64,000 nucleotides of DNA from Rhodanobacteraceae bacterium ZG21-1 (GTDB taxonomy: Bacteria; Pseudomonadota; Gammaproteobacteria; Xanthomonadales; Rhodanobacteraceae). The DNA is taken from positions 992,001 through 1,056,000 of the forward strand of contig JAJEJU010000024.1 in NCBI GenBank assembly GCA_021390615.1, written 5' to 3'. This document shows positions 46,688-56,636 of the stretch, piece by piece. The notes beneath the pieces are model-generated. The model was not told the origin of the DNA. It was given only the letters and a program-made list of their open reading frames with translations, and made no database searches. A program made the translations under genes and the position numbers. Within the stretch, counting starts at the first letter, position 1. Every line of letters begins with the position of its first letter.

Positions 46688-48292
46688 ATGTGGAAAAGGA
46701 TAGTCTCTAGCGATTGGCCGAAGCAGCTAGCAGTCGCTGCGGTCTATGCGCTGGGCTATGTTTTTTTCCGCGATATATCCATGACGCATTGGACGCCGCT
46801 GATGGGCTACCGATTGGTATGCCTGCTGCTGCTGCCGCGGCGCTACTGGATGGCGCTGGTAGTGGGAGAGCTAGGCCCTCTGATCCATAACAGCTTCGAT
46901 TGTTTGGATCGCTTGGGGCCGGTTTGGGCCGTCTATAACGCCGTGCCGCCTATCCTTCTGGCGATGCCATTGGTATTGGCGATGCGCAGGCGGTTGCCGA
47001 CCGCCCAGGGGCGACGTGAACTCAATGCTAATGCTTTGCTGACCTGTGCTCTACTGGTTTCCGTTGTGTGGACGGCATGTTTCTATCTATCAGTCCAGTT
47101 GATGCGCCTGCCGCCGAATTACAAGTTACCGAGCGCTAGTTGGTTGATCGTGCGGTACTTCCTGGGTAATTACCTGGGCGTGCTGACGGTCACGCCGAGT
47201 GGGCTGGCCATCTTCAAGGCCTGGCGCGATCACCGCAATCGCGAAGAGGCTGTTTCCGGACAATTCATGGTTTTTAGCGGACTGGGTTTCGACAGCATCT
47301 GCCTGCTACTGCCGACGCTAGGCCTCCTAGTCTGGATGGCCTTGATCGGTACGCCAGATTTTCGCCAGGTGGTGCAGGTCGCGATGTTCCTGCCGGTGAT
47401 CTGGTTTGCCCGCCGCCACGGTTGGCAAGGGACCGCGATCGCCGGTGCTGCGGCGAGCGTCGCGGTGATCCTGATAATGCCCGAGCAGTATGACGCTGGC
47501 ACCATGCAGGCTGAGGCCTTTATCGCATTTGCCATGTCGGCCATGCTGTTGCTGGGGGCTCATGTGTCGGCATGGAAGGAACACGAGTTACAGGAGCGGC
47601 TGCAGAGCCGCACGGCTCTGCAACTGGCCCAACAGGAGCTTTACCGTGGCGAGCAGCGCATGCATCGCGCGGCGGCAGCGTTGGAGCAGGTAGGCGATGC
47701 CATGCACCAGAGCTACAACCAGTTGCTGGATCGGCTGCGCCATGTGGTCTCTCCCGGCGAGGAACGATTCCACCAGCGGCAGTCGCAACTGACCCGGCAG
47801 CAAATCTACCGGCTGGCCGACAATCTGTATCCACGCATCTGGGAAAAGCGCGGCATTGCTGCGGCCATGCGCGAAGGGGCGATCGATCAGGCTCTGCAGG
47901 CGGTTGGTGTGGAGTACGACTGCCGCCTGATCGGGCGTGACCCCAGCCAGTTGATGCCACGGGTACAGATGGCCGCCTATCGCCTTTCCTGCGAAGTCGT
48001 TGCCTATCTGTTTGCACAAGATAGCTGCAATCGGGTCGCGCTGACGCTGCGTAGTGGTGAGATACGCGGCAAGCGGTGGGTGGTGCTGCGCGTCAAGGGT
48101 GAGCGCTCAGGGACTCAGGCTCTACTGCGCAGACAGGAACAGGATCTACTGCGCTCACGGCTAGGCGCAGATGGCCTGGCGCTGTGGAGCATCCGCGATC
48201 AGGCACGTCTGTATGGGGGCGATCTGCATCTACGCGTCACGGCGGAGGATTTACGGGTCACCTTGCTTCTCCAGGACGTTATGGCGGTTTAG
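46688..48292 (+). CDS. MASE1-domain membrane protein with degenerate histidine-kinase module
   Basis: About 534 residues from ATG 46688 (MWKRIVSSDWPKQLAVAAVY), preceded by GGGAAG. An upstream TTG at 46598 would add 30 residues. There are eight or so transmembrane helices of the MASE1 sensor type up to about residue 295, then a coiled coil (EHELQERLQSRTALQLAQQE). The next segment resembles a NarL-type dimerisation domain (RQQIYRLADNLYPRIWEKRG) but has no phospho-acceptor His. The C-terminal part resembles a HATPase (LALWSIRDQARLYGGDLHLR) without recognisable N and G1 boxes. It is probably a pseudokinase acting by binding. It is less GC-biased than its neighbours. Confidence 0.75.
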   Translation: MWKRIVSSDWPKQLAVAAVYALGYVFFRDISMTHWTPLMGYRLVCLLLLPRRYWMALVVGELGPLIHNSFDCLDRLGPVWAVYNAVPPILLAMPLVLAMRRRLPTAQGRRELNANALLTCALLVSVVWTACFYLSVQLMRLPPNYKLPSASWLIVRYFLGNYLGVLTVTPSGLAIFKAWRDHRNREEAVSGQFMVFSGLGFDSICLLLPTLGLLVWMALIGTPDFRQVVQVAMFLPVIWFARRHGWQGTAIAGAAASVAVILIMPEQYDAGTMQAEAFIAFAMSAMLLLGAHVSAWKEHELQERLQSRTALQLAQQELYRGEQRMHRAAAALEQVGDAMHQSYNQLLDRLRHVVSPGEERFHQRQSQLTRQQIYRLADNLYPRIWEKRGIAAAMREGAIDQALQAVGVEYDCRLIGRDPSQLMPRVQMAAYRLSCEVVAYLFAQDSCNRVALTLRSGEIRGKRWVVLRVKGERSGTQALLRRQEQDLLRSRLGADGLALWSIRDQARLYGGDLHLRVTAEDLRVTLLLQDVMAV

Positions 48293-48304
48293 ACGCGAAG
48301 CCGC

Positions 48305-48817
48305 TCAATGCATTCCATCGATCGGTAATTTCAAGGCATTGGAGTGCACGCCGCAGTTAGGCAAATCGCCTGAGCAATTAGAGGCTGACAGCGACGCGCT
48401 GCCGTCCGCTCGCGGCAAGACATACAACTGCATGGAACCATCGTTGTAGACCTGCTCACCCGCAGAAGCCGTCGTTGCCTTCGCTGCCGTTATTGTCGTC
48501 GCAGCTGTCGTCGGGGTATTGACGCGCGCCGCATCCGAACCCATCGGCAACACTAGAAATTCATTGCCCGCCACGGCCAGGGCCGCGCGTACCTTGCCAT
48601 TCAGATCGTTGACCTGGATATAGCGGATGCCGTCGCGCTGAAACGCGTAGACGTGCCAGCGCGGGCTGGTGCTGATGTCGGAGGCATTGGGCCAGGATTG
48701 GCCGAGCCCGGTGACAGAAGCGGAATCAGCCGCATGCGCGGAGAGCGAAAGGCCGAGCACGATCAGGCTGCCATAGAGGGCATGGCGCAAGGCGGAGTTT
48801 TTGGCGACACGGATCAT
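48305..48817 (-). CDS. Exported protein of unknown function
   Basis: A 170-residue protein with a signal peptide (about 1-29, ending AHAAD). The mature part contains PRWHVYAFQRDGIRYIQVND, then VRAALAVAGNEFLVLPMGSD, an Ala/Thr-rich linker (TPTTAATTITAAKATTASAG) and a C-terminal segment with two Cys (SNCSGDLPNCGVHS) that could form a disulphide. No family is recognised. It is convergent with the MASE1 gene, 12 bases away. Confidence 0.75.
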   Translation of the reverse strand: MIRVAKNSALRHALYGSLIVLGLSLSAHAADSASVTGLGQSWPNASDISTSPRWHVYAFQRDGIRYIQVNDLNGKVRAALAVAGNEFLVLPMGSDAARVNTPTTAATTITAAKATTASAGEQVYNDGSMQLYVLPRADGSASLSASNCSGDLPNCGVHSNALKLPIDGMH

Positions 48818-49128
48818 GATGTATTCCCCACGTTGATGATGGCAGCGGGATGCTGCGCATCGAATGTAACAGCACGAATGCGCGCGCTATGCCGTAAACG
48901 ATTCCAGTGGACATGCGTCGGTTCGCCGTGCCGTAGGCGAAGTGAATCGAGGGAGTGATGGCGCGCACGCATTCGTTTCTCCTCTCGCAAGGAGCACGCT
49001 CTGGCTTCGTGATCGGCGGCGCTGACTCGAGGACGGTCGAGCGCGACGGCAGGGAAGATGCGAGATCGCGGAGCCTGGAGACATCCCGCGCGGCAAGCGC
49101 GTTCGATGTCGAAGCGGATATCCAGAAA
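48818..49128. other. Intergenic region upstream of the exported protein
   Basis: About 310 bases with no supported gene. It contains the promoter side of the minus-strand exported protein and the downstream flank of tRNA-Arg. Frames seen here on both strands overlap each other and lack family features. Confidence 0.5.
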
Positions 49129-49205
49129 TGGCGGCCTCGGCGGGGTTCGAACCCACAACCTCGCCCTTAGGAGGGGCGCGCGCTATCCAATTGTGCCACG
49201 AGGCC
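49129..49205 (-). tRNA. tRNA-Arg (anticodon CCT)
   Basis: A 77-nt cloverleaf with encoded CCA. The acceptor stem is GGCCTCG/CGAGGCC with discriminator G. The D-stem is GCAC/GCGC with one A-C mismatch. The anticodon arm is CGCCC-CTCCTAA-GGGCG with CCT at 34-36. The T-arm is GTGGG-TTCGAAC-CCCGC. It is intact, with no integration scar at its 3' end. Confidence 0.95.
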
Positions 49206-49711
49206 GCTGAAGCCTAAGGATAACCGAGGGGCTGGCTCCGGAGAAACAGATCAATGCGATGACGGCTGCCTGCGGCTGCGCACGGTTAGCGGCAAGTCAT
49301 CAGCGTGTGCCCATCGCTATGCATGCACGCTCCATTCACGCGATGGCATCGTGCTGTAAGTGATGGGTGTATCAATATGCTTCTCTGAAACCGCGTCGAC
49401 GATCCGCTGCCATCGAACAGCTGTGCGAGTGGATGGGCGGAGCTGCCGAGCGAGCTTGTTCTGGTTGAGGTATTCGCTGCCCTATGCGATGCACGGTGGA
49501 CTTGGATGATCGGCCGCCGTGTCGGGTGAAGTCGGGGGGAGAGAAATCGCGAAGCCCTCGATGCCTGCGCGGGCACAAGGTGGGCGGATTTGCTTTCCAT
49601 CCCTGCCTAACGATCCGATGGTTGAGCGGCATCGGTCAGCTCAGCAATCACCCATCGCAGCTGGTCGAAAGGGATGGAAGACCGGCGACGCAACAAGTAG
49701 CCTGCGGCCTC
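49206..49711. other. Gene-poor region upstream of the P-loop kinase
   Basis: About 500 bases with no convincing gene. Minus-strand frames of up to about 100 codons are rich in Ser, Arg and His and show no motif. A plus-strand frame leads into the kinase gene but has no family resemblance upstream of ATG 49712. It is probably non-coding or decayed sequence. Confidence 0.45.
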
Positions 49712-50263
49712 ATGCGCCTGATCTTTCTATATGGACCGGTGGCCTCTGGAAAGCTGACCATTGCTCGGTTGGTTGCTGAGCGGACCGGCTTGCCCCTGTT
49801 TCACAATCACCTGATCGTCGATGCCGTGGCTGCCGTATTCCCCTTTGGCTCGCGGGAATTTGTCCGGCTCCGCGAACGGTTTTGGTTAGAGACGTTTTCG
49901 GCAGCGGCCGAAACGGGGCAATCATTGATTTTCACCTTTGCCCCGGAGTCCACCGTCGCCGAAGATTTTCCGGCCCGCGTGTCCCATCTGGTGGAGGCGG
50001 CGGGTGGTGAAGTGATCTATGTGGCGCTGGATCTGGCGCCGGACGAACAAGAGCGGCGGTTGGGCAATCCAAGTCGTGCCGCCTTCGGCAAGCTCCAATC
50101 CCTTGACATCCTCCGGAGCCTTCGAGCTTCCATGGATGCCTGCATGCAGCGCATGCCTGCGCCAGCGGTTCGCTTGGACACCGGATCCATCACGCCAGAT
50201 GAGGCCGCCGATGCCGTTCTTGCGGTGATGGGAGCGGCGACCCAACTTCACACGAGCCGGTAG
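49712..50263 (+). CDS. Small P-loop kinase-like protein
   Basis: A 183-residue protein (MRLIFLYGPVASGKLTIARL). The Walker A variant GPVASGKLT has Leu where Ser/Thr is usual and Thr one place later, a form seen in a family of small shikimate-kinase-like P-loop proteins. FHNHLIVDAVAAVFPFGSRE follows. LIFTFAPESTVAEDF and VIYVALDLAPDEQERRLGNP look like Walker B and lid segments. It probably phosphorylates a small molecule; the substrate is unknown. It stands alone between two gene-poor regions. Confidence 0.75.
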   Translation: MRLIFLYGPVASGKLTIARLVAERTGLPLFHNHLIVDAVAAVFPFGSREFVRLRERFWLETFSAAAETGQSLIFTFAPESTVAEDFPARVSHLVEAAGGEVIYVALDLAPDEQERRLGNPSRAAFGKLQSLDILRSLRASMDACMQRMPAPAVRLDTGSITPDEAADAVLAVMGAATQLHTSR

Positions 50264-50629
50264 CCGGGCTCGATGGGCTGACGATAAAGCCGTTGCCCGC
50301 CAAGCAAGCGGTGGCATCGCTTGTTCTCAACAGACCGATCGAGAGCGGCGAATTTTGTCCGGTCGAACGCTGCATCATTTCATGGGGTCACGTGCCTGAT
50401 AGAAGGCGGCTGAGCGCCACGACCACTTCAAGGGCGTGAGGGCCGTTTGCGTCGGCGGCCACGGATCGCCTGCGTTGTGGAGCGCTTCGATGCTCGCCTG
50501 GAAGTGGCCGATCCCATCGCCCGCTCCCGTCATAAAACCCTCAAGTCCTTGAGGGCATGCTGAGGCAAAAAGGGCATCCGAAATGGCGCGCGTGCCCCAG
50601 GCAGGGTAGGGCAAAGCGGCAGCAGACAA
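50264..50629. other. Intergenic region before the tRNA terminator
   Basis: About 365 bases of chromosomal sequence with no supported gene. Minus-strand frames run through the tRNA remnant and are not credible proteins. Confidence 0.5.
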
Positions 50630-50662
50630 CAAAAAGCCCCGAAAACGCTTGTTTTCGAGGCT
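50630..50662 (-). terminator. Intrinsic terminator of the disrupted tRNA gene
   Basis: On the minus strand AGCCTCGAAAAC and GTTTTCGGGGCT form a 12-bp stem (one G-U pair) with loop AAGC, followed directly by a run of T. It sits 15 bases past the tRNA CCA end, so it is the native terminator of the tRNA whose 3' half lies at 50678-50722. Confidence 0.85.
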
Positions 50663-50677
50663 TCTGTCTGGAATGGA

Positions 50678-50722
50678 TGGTGGAGCGGATGGGGATCGAA
50701 CCCACGACCTTCGCATTGCGAA
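50678..50722 (-). other. Attachment site: severed 3' half of tRNA-Ala(CGC)
   Basis: The minus strand reads TTCGCAA then TGCGA, AGGTC, a T-arm GTGGG-TTCGATC-CCCAT, CCGCTCC, A and CCA. This is positions 32-76 of a tRNA with anticodon CGC and encoded CCA. The bases 5' of it (TCCTC) cannot pair with TGCGA, where TCGCA would be needed, so the tRNA is cut at the 5' edge of the anticodon loop. The U70 and A73 identities fit alanine. This is the usual crossover position for tyrosine integrases, and an integrase gene begins 84 bases away. Confidence 0.8.
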
Positions 50723-50732
50723 GAGGACTTTC

Positions 50733-50785
50733 CTCAAGTAGTGCTTGAGTTTGCGGCGGATGAGGGGGCAATCTTGGGGGCAATC
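50733..50785. repeat. Inverted and direct repeats between att site and integrase
   Basis: CTCAAG-TAGTG-CTTGAG is an inverted repeat at 50733-50749. GGGGGCAATC occurs twice, at 50764-50773 and 50776-50785, 12 bases apart (about one helical turn). Such repeats next to att sites are typical arm-type binding sites of the integrase or its excision factor. Confidence 0.5.
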
Positions 50786-50805
50786 GGTCTCTTGATAGGT
50801 GACAT

Positions 50806-52161
50806 ATGCCCCGTGGAGAGCTCGGCCCTGGCCTGGAAGATCGCAAGGACCGGATGACCATCCGGGCGCGGCTTCGCCGCTCGGATCGGACGGGAGCCCG
50901 GCGTGACATCCACGCCACCTTTCCCTACGTACCGGAGCTGCCGGCATCGCACCATCAATCCCGGTCGTCTGCGGTCACGCGGGCGAAAGCGTGGCTGGCC
51001 GAGCAGCAGCGAGCCATGCGGTTCGATGGCCTCCCGGTGGGGGAGCGACTTCAGGACCAGGCGCTCGCCGACTGGTTGGGCCGCTACATCTCCGAAGCCG
51101 AAGAGGGTGTGGAACAACTCCGCAGGGAAGGGCCGCGCACCAAAGTCCCCCGGCACGCTCGAAAGAAGGCGGTGGCCAAGGAGCTGTCCGTGTTGCGCCG
51201 CTGGCTGTTGGAGTTTCCCAAGCTGGTCGCGCATGCCCCCGACCAGGTGACCCGCAAACATCTGGAACAGGCCGCCGAGCATCTGTTGACCAGCCGGCGC
51301 GATGAGCATGGCGCTCCGGCCACCCTGAAACCCGTGACCGCCCGGCGCTGGTTGCTGACGCTCTCCGGGGTTTACAACACCGCCGCCCGTGATTGGGGCT
51401 TCACCATTGAGAACCCGGTGCGCGGGATGCCGCTGCCCCAAGCGACCACCGCCGAAGAGCACGAGCGGGAAGGCCGGTTGGTGACCGGCGATGAGCTCGA
51501 ACGTATCCTGGCCCAGATCCCGGAGGCCTCACGACTGACGTTGGCTTGCATCCGGTTCCTCCGGTGGAGCGGAGCGCGTCGCAGTGAGGCGTTGCGCCTG
51601 GACTGGCGGGACGTGAACCTGACGTCGGAGATCCCAACAGTGACGTTCAAGGGGACCAAGGACGCGCGGCAGCGGTATCGGGAGCGCACCATCCCTTTGC
51701 ATCCGAAGGCCGTGGAGGCCCTGAGGGAGGCTTTGGGAGACCAGCCGCAGCCGTCAGAGGGACGCGCGTTTCCGTTGGCCACTGACACCCCGACCCAGGC
51801 ATGGATCCGAGGGACGAAGCGTGCAGGCCTCAGCGTCCGGTTGCACGACCTGAGGCACACACGCACCACCGAGGTCACCGCGGTTCTGCATCCTCTGGAA
51901 GCCAAGGTGATCACCGGGCACGCCGACCTGCGCATGTTGGACCGCTACTACCATGGCGAGGCCACCGCTCTGGGTCGGAAGCTGCAAGAGGCGGATGCCA
52001 AGGCCGCGGCGGCGGCCAAAAGCAGTAAGGGTGGAGTGGTGATCAAACCGGACACCGAGGGCATGAGCGCCGAACAAAAGTTGAAGGCCAGTCTGGCACT
52101 TCAACTTTTGCGTGAGGCGGGTGTTGAGCTGACCGATGGGCTTGATCCCAACATGGCGTGA
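50806..52161 (+). CDS. int: Tyrosine-type site-specific integrase
   Basis: A 451-residue recombinase (410 to 451 depending on start; ATG 50854, MTIRARLRRS, has AAGGA 4 bases upstream and may be the true one). The catalytic set is complete: Arg in WSGARRSEALRLDW, Lys in VTFKGTKDARQRYRERTIPL, His-x-x-Arg in LHDLRHTRTTE, His in VITGHADLRM and the nucleophile Tyr in LDRYYHGEA. An N-terminal SAM-like arm domain precedes it. The C-terminal tail after the Tyr (about 85 residues, Ala/Lys-rich) is longer than usual. Its position at the tRNA att site makes it the likely enzyme for this element. Confidence 0.93.
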   Translation: MPRGELGPGLEDRKDRMTIRARLRRSDRTGARRDIHATFPYVPELPASHHQSRSSAVTRAKAWLAEQQRAMRFDGLPVGERLQDQALADWLGRYISEAEEGVEQLRREGPRTKVPRHARKKAVAKELSVLRRWLLEFPKLVAHAPDQVTRKHLEQAAEHLLTSRRDEHGAPATLKPVTARRWLLTLSGVYNTAARDWGFTIENPVRGMPLPQATTAEEHEREGRLVTGDELERILAQIPEASRLTLACIRFLRWSGARRSEALRLDWRDVNLTSEIPTVTFKGTKDARQRYRERTIPLHPKAVEALREALGDQPQPSEGRAFPLATDTPTQAWIRGTKRAGLSVRLHDLRHTRTTEVTAVLHPLEAKVITGHADLRMLDRYYHGEATALGRKLQEADAKAAAAAKSSKGGVVIKPDTEGMSAEQKLKASLALQLLREAGVELTDGLDPNMA

Positions 52162-52176
52162 AGAGGCGTGCTGGGT

Positions 52177-55100
52177 TCAGTGCTTTGCTAATGGCTGTTG
52201 GGACCTTGAAGCGGACACAGAAGCCTTTTTCAGTCGCTGACCGACCAACAGGCGAAATGCCGCTGGCAGCACCACCATGGACAGCAGCGGTGCGGTCAGC
52301 ATGCCGCCGATCATGGGAGCAGCGATGCGCTGCATGGCTTCGGATCCCGCCCCGTGACCCAACAGGATTGGAAGCAAGCCTGCCAGGATGACCGCCACGG
52401 TCATGGCTTTGGGGCGCACGCGTTGCACCGCGCCTTCACGAATGGCCTCATCCAGGGCCACCAAGCCAGCGTGGGGATCCTGCGCGATCGTGCGATCCCA
52501 AGCGTGTCGCAGATACAGCAACATCACCACGCCGAACTCTGCGGCCACGCCTCCCAAGGCGATGAAGCCAATCACGGTGGCCACTGAGATCGCATGACCC
52601 AGGCCCCAGATGAGCCACAAGCCACCCACCAAGGCCAACGGCACGCTGGCCATGATCACCAGTGTTTCACTCGATCGGCGAAACACCACGTAGATCAGCG
52701 CAAAGATGATGACCAGGGCGGCGGGCACCACCACTTTCAACCGCTGGATGGCGCTGGCGAGGTATTCAAATTGCCCCGACCAGGCCAACGTGATCACAGG
52801 TGGTAGGTGCACCCGTTGCGCCACGGCGTCCTGCAGGTGCCCGACGACAGTGCCTAGGTTGCTGCCTGCGGTGTCCACGTAGACGTAAGTGGTCAGCTGG
52901 GCGTTTTCGCTCTTCACCATGGACGGTCCAGACACCACACGCACATCAGCGATCTGTCTCAGTGTCAGTTGGGCACCGCCGCCGGCCACGATGGGCAACA
53001 GGCGCAAGGTCTCCACCGAGCTGCGGTCAAACCAGGGATAGCGCACCACGATGGGATAGCGCTCACGCCCCTCTACTGTTTGGTCAATGGGGTCACCGCC
53101 CACCACCGCGGCGATCAACTGCTGGACCTGCTGCTGGGTCAGTCCATATCGGGCGGCATCTTCTCGACGGACCTGTACATCAATGTATCGACCACTGGTG
53201 GGTCGCTCGGCAATGGCCGAACCCACACCGGGGACGGATTTGGCCAACGCCTCGATCTCATCGGCCACCTGCTGTATCGTCATCAGGTTGGTGCCCATCA
53301 CCTTGATGCCGATGGGGCTCTTGATGCCTGTGGAGAGCATGTCGATCCGGTTGCGGATCGGGGGCACGAAGAGGTTGGTGAGCCCAGGCACGTTGACAGC
53401 GTTGTTCAAGTCGCGCTCGATGCCGGCCATGGTTACGCCAGGGCGCCACTGGTCCTTCGGCTTGAAGGTGATGGTGGTTTCAAACATCTCCAACGGAGCC
53501 GGATCGGTCGCGGTTTCAGCACGTCCTGCTTTGCCAAACACGTGGTCCACTTCCGGCACGGTTTTGATCATGCGATCGGTGAGTTGCAACAACTGAGCGG
53601 CCTTGTCAGCCGACAACCCTGGCAGGGCTGTGGGCATATACAGGAGGGTGCCTTCGTTGATCGGCGGCATGAACTCGCTACCCAGTTGGCTTAGCGGGAA
53701 AAGGGCGCTGATCAGCAACACGCCCGAGAGCACCAGCGTCATCGTGGGGTGCCTCAATACCGCGTTGAGCACGGGGCGATACAAGGCCATGAGCGTGCGA
53801 TTGATGGGGTTGCGGTGCTCGGGCTGGATGCGTCCCCGCACCAGGTAACCCATCAGCACGGGCACCACGGTCACCGCCAACAGTGCGGCAGCACTCATCG
53901 CATAGGTTTTGGTGAAGGCGAGGGGCTTGAACAGCTTGCCTTCTTGTCCTTGCAAGGCGAACACCGGCACGAAGGACAACGCGATGATCAGGAGGCTCAC
54001 AAAGAGGGCGGGCCCCACTTCGCTGGTGGCCTCGGCGATCAACGTCCACCGGTCCGATCCGTTGGGTTCTTGGCCCGCGTGCGCCTCACGCCAGTGTTCC
54101 AGGTGTTTGTGGGTGTTCTCGATCATGACGATGGCCGCATCAACCATGGCGCCGATGGCGATGGCAATGCCGCCCAGCGACATCAGGTTGGCCGACACAC
54201 CTTGCAGGTCCATCACGATGAAGGCGGCCAACACACCCAGTGGCAACGTGATCACCGCCACGAAGGATGAGCGCAGGTGGCCCAGGAACAGGACACACAC
54301 CACGGCGACCACGAGGAACTCTTCAAGCAACTTGCCCCAGACGTTTTCGACCGCGGCGTCAATCAACTGGGAACGGTCATACGTGGGGACGATCTCAACA
54401 CCCGGCGGCAGGCTGCGTTTGAGTTCATCCAGCTTGGTCTTTACGGCGGTAATGGCCGCGCGGGCGTTCTTGCCCGACCGCAGGACGACCACGCCGCCGG
54501 CTACTTCGCCCCGGCCATCCAGTTCGGCCATGCCTCGCCGGAACGTGGGGCCCCGTTGCACCGTGGCTACATCCCGTAGGAGCACCGGCACGCCGGCCGC
54601 GTTGGTGAGGATGGGGACCTGCTCGAAGCCCGCACGGTCTTTCAGGTAGCCCTCGCTGCGCACCATCAGCTCGGCTTCGCCTTGCTCGATCACCGATCCG
54701 CCATTGGCCCCGTTGGCCGCACGCACCGCCTCGATCAACTGAGCGGTCGTGATGCCCCGGGCCGCCATGGCCTGCGGGTTGGGCACGATCACCCACGCGC
54801 GCTCCATGCCCCCTAGGCTCGCAACCTCGGCGACATCCGGCACCGTTTTGAGTTGATAGCGAAGGAACCAATCCTGGATCGAACGAAGCTGCCCCAAGTC
54901 GTGATGACCGGTGCGGTCCACCAAGGCGTATTCGTAGATCCAACCTAAACCGGTGGCATCCGGTCCCAGGGCTGGATTGACGCCGGTCGGCAGTGTATTG
55001 CGCACTTGGCTCAGGTATTCCAGCACGCGCGAGCGTGCCCAATACAAGTCGGTGTTGTCATCGAACAGCACGTAGACGTAAGAGTCACCAAAGAACGAAT

Positions 55101-55353
55101 AGCCGCGGACCACCTTGGCCCCAGGCACCGACAGCATCGTCGTGGCGAGTGGATAGGTGACTTGATCTTCGACCACCTGAGGCGACTGACCGGGCCAGTT
55201 GGTGCGAATGATGACTTGGGTGTCAGACAGGTCAGGCAGGGCATCAATCGGTGTTTGGCGCACGGCATAGAGACTGATGAGGGCCAACGCCAAGGCGAGG
55301 ACCAACACCCATCGCCGGTGGGCCAGGGCTTGCCGGATCAAGGCAGCAATCAT
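52177..55353 (-). CDS. cusA: Copper/silver RND efflux pump CusA
   Basis: A 1058-residue heavy-metal RND permease that drives Cu(I)/Ag(I) out of the cell. The metal-branch TM4 motif is [20 protein letters not shown] with a single essential Asp. The Met pathway known from E. coli CusA is preserved: [40 protein letters not shown] and [20 protein letters not shown]. The first helix and loop are [20 protein letters not shown] and [20 protein letters not shown]. The start overlaps the cusB stop by 4 bases. The gene is convergent with the integrase, 15 bases apart. Confidence 0.96.
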   Translation of the reverse strand: MIAALIRQALAHRRWVLVLALALALISLYAVRQTPIDALPDLSDTQVIIRTNWPGQSPQVVEDQVTYPLATTMLSVPGAKVVRGYSFFGDSYVYVLFDDNTDLYWARSRVLEYLSQVRNTLPTGVNPALGPDATGLGWIYEYALVDRTGHHDLGQLRSIQDWFLRYQLKTVPDVAEVASLGGMERAWVIVPNPQAMAARGITTAQLIEAVRAANGANGGSVIEQGEAELMVRSEGYLKDRAGFEQVPILTNAAGVPVLLRDVATVQRGPTFRRGMAELDGRGEVAGGVVVLRSGKNARAAITAVKTKLDELKRSLPPGVEIVPTYDRSQLIDAAVENVWGKLLEEFLVVAVVCVLFLGHLRSSFVAVITLPLGVLAAFIVMDLQGVSANLMSLGGIAIAIGAMVDAAIVMIENTHKHLEHWREAHAGQEPNGSDRWTLIAEATSEVGPALFVSLLIIALSFVPVFALQGQEGKLFKPLAFTKTYAMSAAALLAVTVVPVLMGYLVRGRIQPEHRNPINRTLMALYRPVLNAVLRHPTMTLVLSGVLLISALFPLSQLGSEFMPPINEGTLLYMPTALPGLSADKAAQLLQLTDRMIKTVPEVDHVFGKAGRAETATDPAPLEMFETTITFKPKDQWRPGVTMAGIERDLNNAVNVPGLTNLFVPPIRNRIDMLSTGIKSPIGIKVMGTNLMTIQQVADEIEALAKSVPGVGSAIAERPTSGRYIDVQVRREDAARYGLTQQQVQQLIAAVVGGDPIDQTVEGRERYPIVVRYPWFDRSSVETLRLLPIVAGGGAQLTLRQIADVRVVSGPSMVKSENAQLTTYVYVDTAGSNLGTVVGHLQDAVAQRVHLPPVITLAWSGQFEYLASAIQRLKVVVPAALVIIFALIYVVFRRSSETLVIMASVPLALVGGLWLIWGLGHAISVATVIGFIALGGVAAEFGVVMLLYLRHAWDRTIAQDPHAGLVALDEAIREGAVQRVRPKAMTVAVILAGLLPILLGHGAGSEAMQRIAAPMIGGMLTAPLLSMVVLPAAFRLLVGQRLKKASVSASRSQQPLAKH

Positions 55354-56636
55354 GGCTGACCTCCCATCGGCATCCCGGGCATGGGCGCGCTGGTGGCGGA
55401 CGCCGGCGAGGGAGATGCCCCAGGCGTGTTGAGACGATCCAGTGCGCCGGACAAGTTGGCTTCGGAATCGATCAGGAACTGGCCGGAGACCACGATGTTT
55501 TCCTGGCCATCGAGACCCGACAACACCTCGGTGTAGCCATCCGATGATCGCCCGGTGCGCACGGTCACCACATGGAACCGACCGTCGCCCTCAGCCACGA
55601 CCACGCGGGTTTGATCACCCGTGTTGATCAGCGCGTTGTCGGGAATGACGGGCACCGCAGTGCCTTCCTCAGGGGAGAGGCGCACGGTGGCGAACATCCC
55701 GGGGCTCAATCGACCATCCGGGTTGTTGAGGACAATGCGTGCGCGCTGCGTGCGGGTCATGGCATCCACCTCCGGCAGCACGGTCTCAACAGCGCCGGCG
55801 AACGGGTGCCCAGGCCAGGTGGTGACCATGACGCTCACGGACGTGCCTGCATGCACGAGCCCCGCCACGGCTTGCGGTAAAGCGACCTCCACCCATACGG
55901 TGGAAAGGCCATTGATGGTCATGAGCGTTTGACCCGCGGTGACCCGCTGACCTTCGCGCACGTCCAAGGTGGTGACCACACCGGCCTTGGGTGCACGCAA
56001 GGTGATGCCACCGTGGCCATCTTGCGCGGGCTGCGCGTTCGCGTCGTTCAAGCCCAGCACGGTCAACCGTTGGCGGGCGACGGGGAGCAGCGCTTTGGCC
56101 TCGGGGGATTGGGCGTGTTGAAGGGCATGGTATTCGGCGAGCGCGCTGTCCCACTGAGGCGCCAGCAGGCTGGCCACCGGTTGGCCAGTCGTGAGCGGGG
56201 TGTAAGGCGCGCGGACATACAGCTGGTTCACGATGCCATCGACACGGGCGCTGATGACGGTGGCTTGTCGAAGATCCCAGGTCACCGAGCCCGGCGCTTC
56301 GATGGTGGAGGCGAGCACGCGGCGCTGCACGGGCTGTGTCCGGATACCTAAGTTCTGGACGGTGGCTGCATCAACCCGAACGCGGTTGGGCATGGCATCG
56401 CCATCGGCGTATTTGGGCACCATCTGCATGCCCATGGGCGAGAGCCCCGGATGATTGAAGTGCTGATCTGGGACCATGGTGTCATACCAATACAGGGGCT
56501 TCTGATCCGGCTTCTCGGCTCCGGCCATGGAGGGGGGCGGCGAGGATGTGGTGGGGTGACGGCCGAGGACGTAGCCGATCAGGAGTGCCATGACGAGGGC
56601 CACGGGCGCGAACAGGACAAGCGGCAGGCGCTTCAT
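55350..56636 (-). CDS. cusB: Copper/silver efflux periplasmic adaptor CusB
   Basis: A 428-residue adaptor. ATG 56636 ([20 protein letters not shown]) is chosen because it opens the membrane anchor/signal. A heavy-metal-binding domain follows at about 47-76 ([20 protein letters not shown] then GMQMVPKY), with the M-x-P-x-x-x-x-x-x-P-G-x-S-P-M-G-M pattern of CusB/SilB. The lipoyl-like halves are [20 protein letters not shown] and [20 protein letters not shown]. The C-terminus is Met-rich ([13 protein letters not shown]), a further metal-binding sign. It overlaps both neighbours by 4 bases. Confidence 0.95.
   Translation of the reverse strand: MKRLPLVLFAPVALVMALLIGYVLGRHPTTSSPPPSMAGAEKPDQKPLYWYDTMVPDQHFNHPGLSPMGMQMVPKYADGDAMPNRVRVDAATVQNLGIRTQPVQRRVLASTIEAPGSVTWDLRQATVISARVDGIVNQLYVRAPYTPLTTGQPVASLLAPQWDSALAEYHALQHAQSPEAKALLPVARQRLTVLGLNDANAQPAQDGHGGITLRAPKAGVVTTLDVREGQRVTAGQTLMTINGLSTVWVEVALPQAVAGLVHAGTSVSVMVTTWPGHPFAGAVETVLPEVDAMTRTQRARIVLNNPDGRLSPGMFATVRLSPEEGTAVPVIPDNALINTGDQTRVVVAEGDGRFHVVTVRTGRSSDGYTEVLSGLDGQENIVVSGQFLIDSEANLSGALDRLNTPGASPSPASATSAPMPGMPMGGQP

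Noticed and set aside
49129-49205. tRNA-Arg(CCT) as an integration site
   Set aside because: The tRNA is intact, and no integrase or repeated 3' end lies beside it; the true att site is at 50678-50722.
49286-49600. A 104-codon minus-strand frame after tRNA-Arg
   Set aside because: Ser/Arg/His-rich with no motif, no ribosome site, and overlapped by equally good frames on the other strand.
50678-50722. Intact tRNA, or a tmRNA 3' end
   Set aside because: The 5' half and a pairing anticodon stem are missing, so it is not a working tRNA. The AGGTC variable loop and the anticodon-loop sequence fit a tRNA better than tmRNA, which usually has GGAC before the T-arm.
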